This document shows, piece by piece, positions 5,441 through 5,886 of a stretch of DNA of 5,886 nucleotides; position 1 is the stretch's first letter; every line of letters begins with the position of its first letter. The notes under the pieces are model-generated. The model worked only from the letters and a program-made list of their open reading frames with translations, did no database searches and had not been told where the DNA came from. The stretch lies in assembly GCA_021821225.1 (NCBI GenBank), contig JAKACR010000186.1, positions 1 through 5,886 of the forward strand. Reading direction: 5' to 3'. Position numbers and translations under genes: made by a program. This DNA is from Bacillota bacterium. Lineage in GTDB: Bacteria > Bacillota > Bacilli > Alicyclobacillales > SLC66.

Positions 5441-5737
5441 CTATTTGAGCATCTTGCCAAAGAGTCCTTTTGTCTTGGCGCCCACAGATCCCTTATCGGC
5501 AAAATACTGAAGGTCTCCGATGGCGCCCTCGATCGAGACAAGCCCGTTCTCCAGATGGAGCGCCTTGATGTGCAATCCCTGTCCGCGAACGGCCATCACG
5601 CCCGTGGTGGTCTGCAAAATGAATTCATGCGCGTCAAACGACTCCACATTCACCACGCCGGTGATCTCGGCATACTGACGATTGACCATCAAAACCTGGT
5701 GCTTTTCGAGGTCCTGGCGCAGCCGCTCATCCGCCAT
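5441..5737 (-). CDS. yabP: Sporulation protein YabP
   Basis: YabP is a small protein of the YabP/YqfC family; in B. subtilis it is expressed under sigma-E in the mother cell together with yabQ, and the pair is linked to cortex formation. The 98-residue product has the family core YAEITGVVNVESFDAHEFIL (22-41), then TTTGVMAVRGQGLHIKALHLENGLVSIEGAI.DLQY (43-78), and ends with KGLFGKMLK. This is a compact, mostly beta-strand domain with no signal peptide or membrane span. The ATG at 5737 is preceded by AAAGGTG (5749-5755) with an 11-nt spacer. The stop is 8 nt before yabQ. A sigma-E-like promoter and, further upstream, a hairpin terminator separate it from the preceding gene. Confidence 0.95.
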   Translation of the reverse strand: MADERLRQDLEKHQVLMVNRQYAEITGVVNVESFDAHEFILQTTTGVMAVRGQGLHIKALHLENGLVSIEGAIGDLQYFADKGSVGAKTKGLFGKMLK

Positions 5738-5779
5738 TCCCGTTTCCCCACCTTTCGACCGGCTTGTACGTCTCCATAC

Positions 5780-5808
5780 ATCCTATGGCCGATCCAAAAG
5801 GAATAGAC
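5780..5808 (-). promoter_or_regulatory. Sigma-E-type promoter of yabP-yabQ
   Basis: On the minus strand GTCTATT (5802-5808), a 14-nt spacer and CATAGGAT (5780-5787) fit the mother-cell sigma-E pattern (about kmATATT, 14-15 bp, CATACAmT) at five of seven and six of eight positions. It lies 42 nt upstream of the yabP ATG and just after the hairpin closing the previous gene. The spacing and the known sigma-E control of yabP in B. subtilis support it. Confidence 0.6.
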
Positions 5809-5818
5809 CAAACGGGGA

Positions 5819-5856
5819 AAGACGGTCGGCGGATCACATGTCCGCCGGACCGTCTT
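5819..5856 (-). terminator. Hairpin terminator overlapping the end of the upstream gene
   Basis: Arms 5819-5833 and 5841-5856 form a 15-bp stem with a single bulged base (5847) and a 7-nt loop. On the minus strand the stem ends in TCTTT and is followed by TCCCCGTTTGG, a short, imperfect T-tract. The stop codon of the upstream gene lies in the loop. It would insulate yabP from upstream transcription. Confidence 0.65.
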
Positions 5857-5886
5857 CGTCATCCTCATCGTCTTCGTCCGCCTTGC
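5834..5886 (-). CDS. Acidic C-terminal tail of an upstream gene, truncated by window edge
   Basis: One minus-strand frame entering from the right edge reads KADEDDEDDEDGPADM and stops at TGA (5834-5836); the first two bases at the edge belong to a split codon. The two other frames are less gene-like: one soon meets a stop, the other stays open past the hairpin. The strongly acidic composition and the terminator hairpin around the stop suggest a true protein end. In B. subtilis the gene before yabP is yabO (rqcP), a small S4-domain RNA-binding protein of ribosome quality control, so this may be its C-terminus. The 16 visible residues carry no diagnostic motif, so the name is left blank. Confidence 0.45.
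   Translation of the reverse strand, partial: KADEDDEDDEDGPADM

Overview
The window is a sporulation and cell-division locus from an endospore-forming member of the Bacilli with a fairly G+C-rich genome. An Alicyclobacillaceae- or Tumebacillus-like organism is plausible, but the genus cannot be fixed from the sequence. Read on the minus strand from right to left, the gene order is [end of an upstream gene, perhaps yabO/rqcP]–yabP–yabQ–divIC–yabR–…–spoIIE–yabS. This is the order known from Bacillus subtilis. Every identification rests on remembered family similarity, motifs and this synteny; no database search was run.

Right part (about 3893-5886, minus strand): the acidic C-terminal tail of an upstream gene ends inside a strong hairpin. 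A good sigma-E-type promoter follows, then yabP and yabQ (spore cortex genes), 8 nt apart, and divIC (divisome), whose start codon is not obvious. A sigma-H-like promoter overlapping a Spo0A-box core lies in the 3' part of yabQ and could feed divIC. yabR (S1 RNA-binding domain) has its own consensus sigma-A promoter, set inside an inverted repeat and next to a 16-bp tandem repeat at the divIC stop. It ends at a 14-bp perfect hairpin.

Middle part (about 2947-3892, plus strand): two genes run opposite to the rest. They are a ComEB/dCMP-deaminase-like enzyme and, 34 nt downstream, a 46-codon gene that matches the spore cortex morphogenetic protein CmpA. In B. subtilis the space between yabR and spoIIE holds tRNA genes; none is seen here. 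cmpA and yabR converge on the shared hairpin.

Left part (1-2946, minus strand): spoIIE, the PP2C-type phosphatase that activates sigma-F and takes part in polar division, is driven by a textbook Spo0A-activated promoter: a 0A box overlaps the -35, with an unusual 21-bp spacer to the -10. It is followed by yabS (VWA-like), cut by the left edge.

Taken together, the locus carries genes for asymmetric division (DivIC, SpoIIE), first compartment-specific sigma activation (SpoIIE), and mother-cell cortex and coat assembly (YabP, YabQ, CmpA). The promoters that can be read (Spo0A/sigma-A, sigma-H-like, sigma-E-like) fit that time order.
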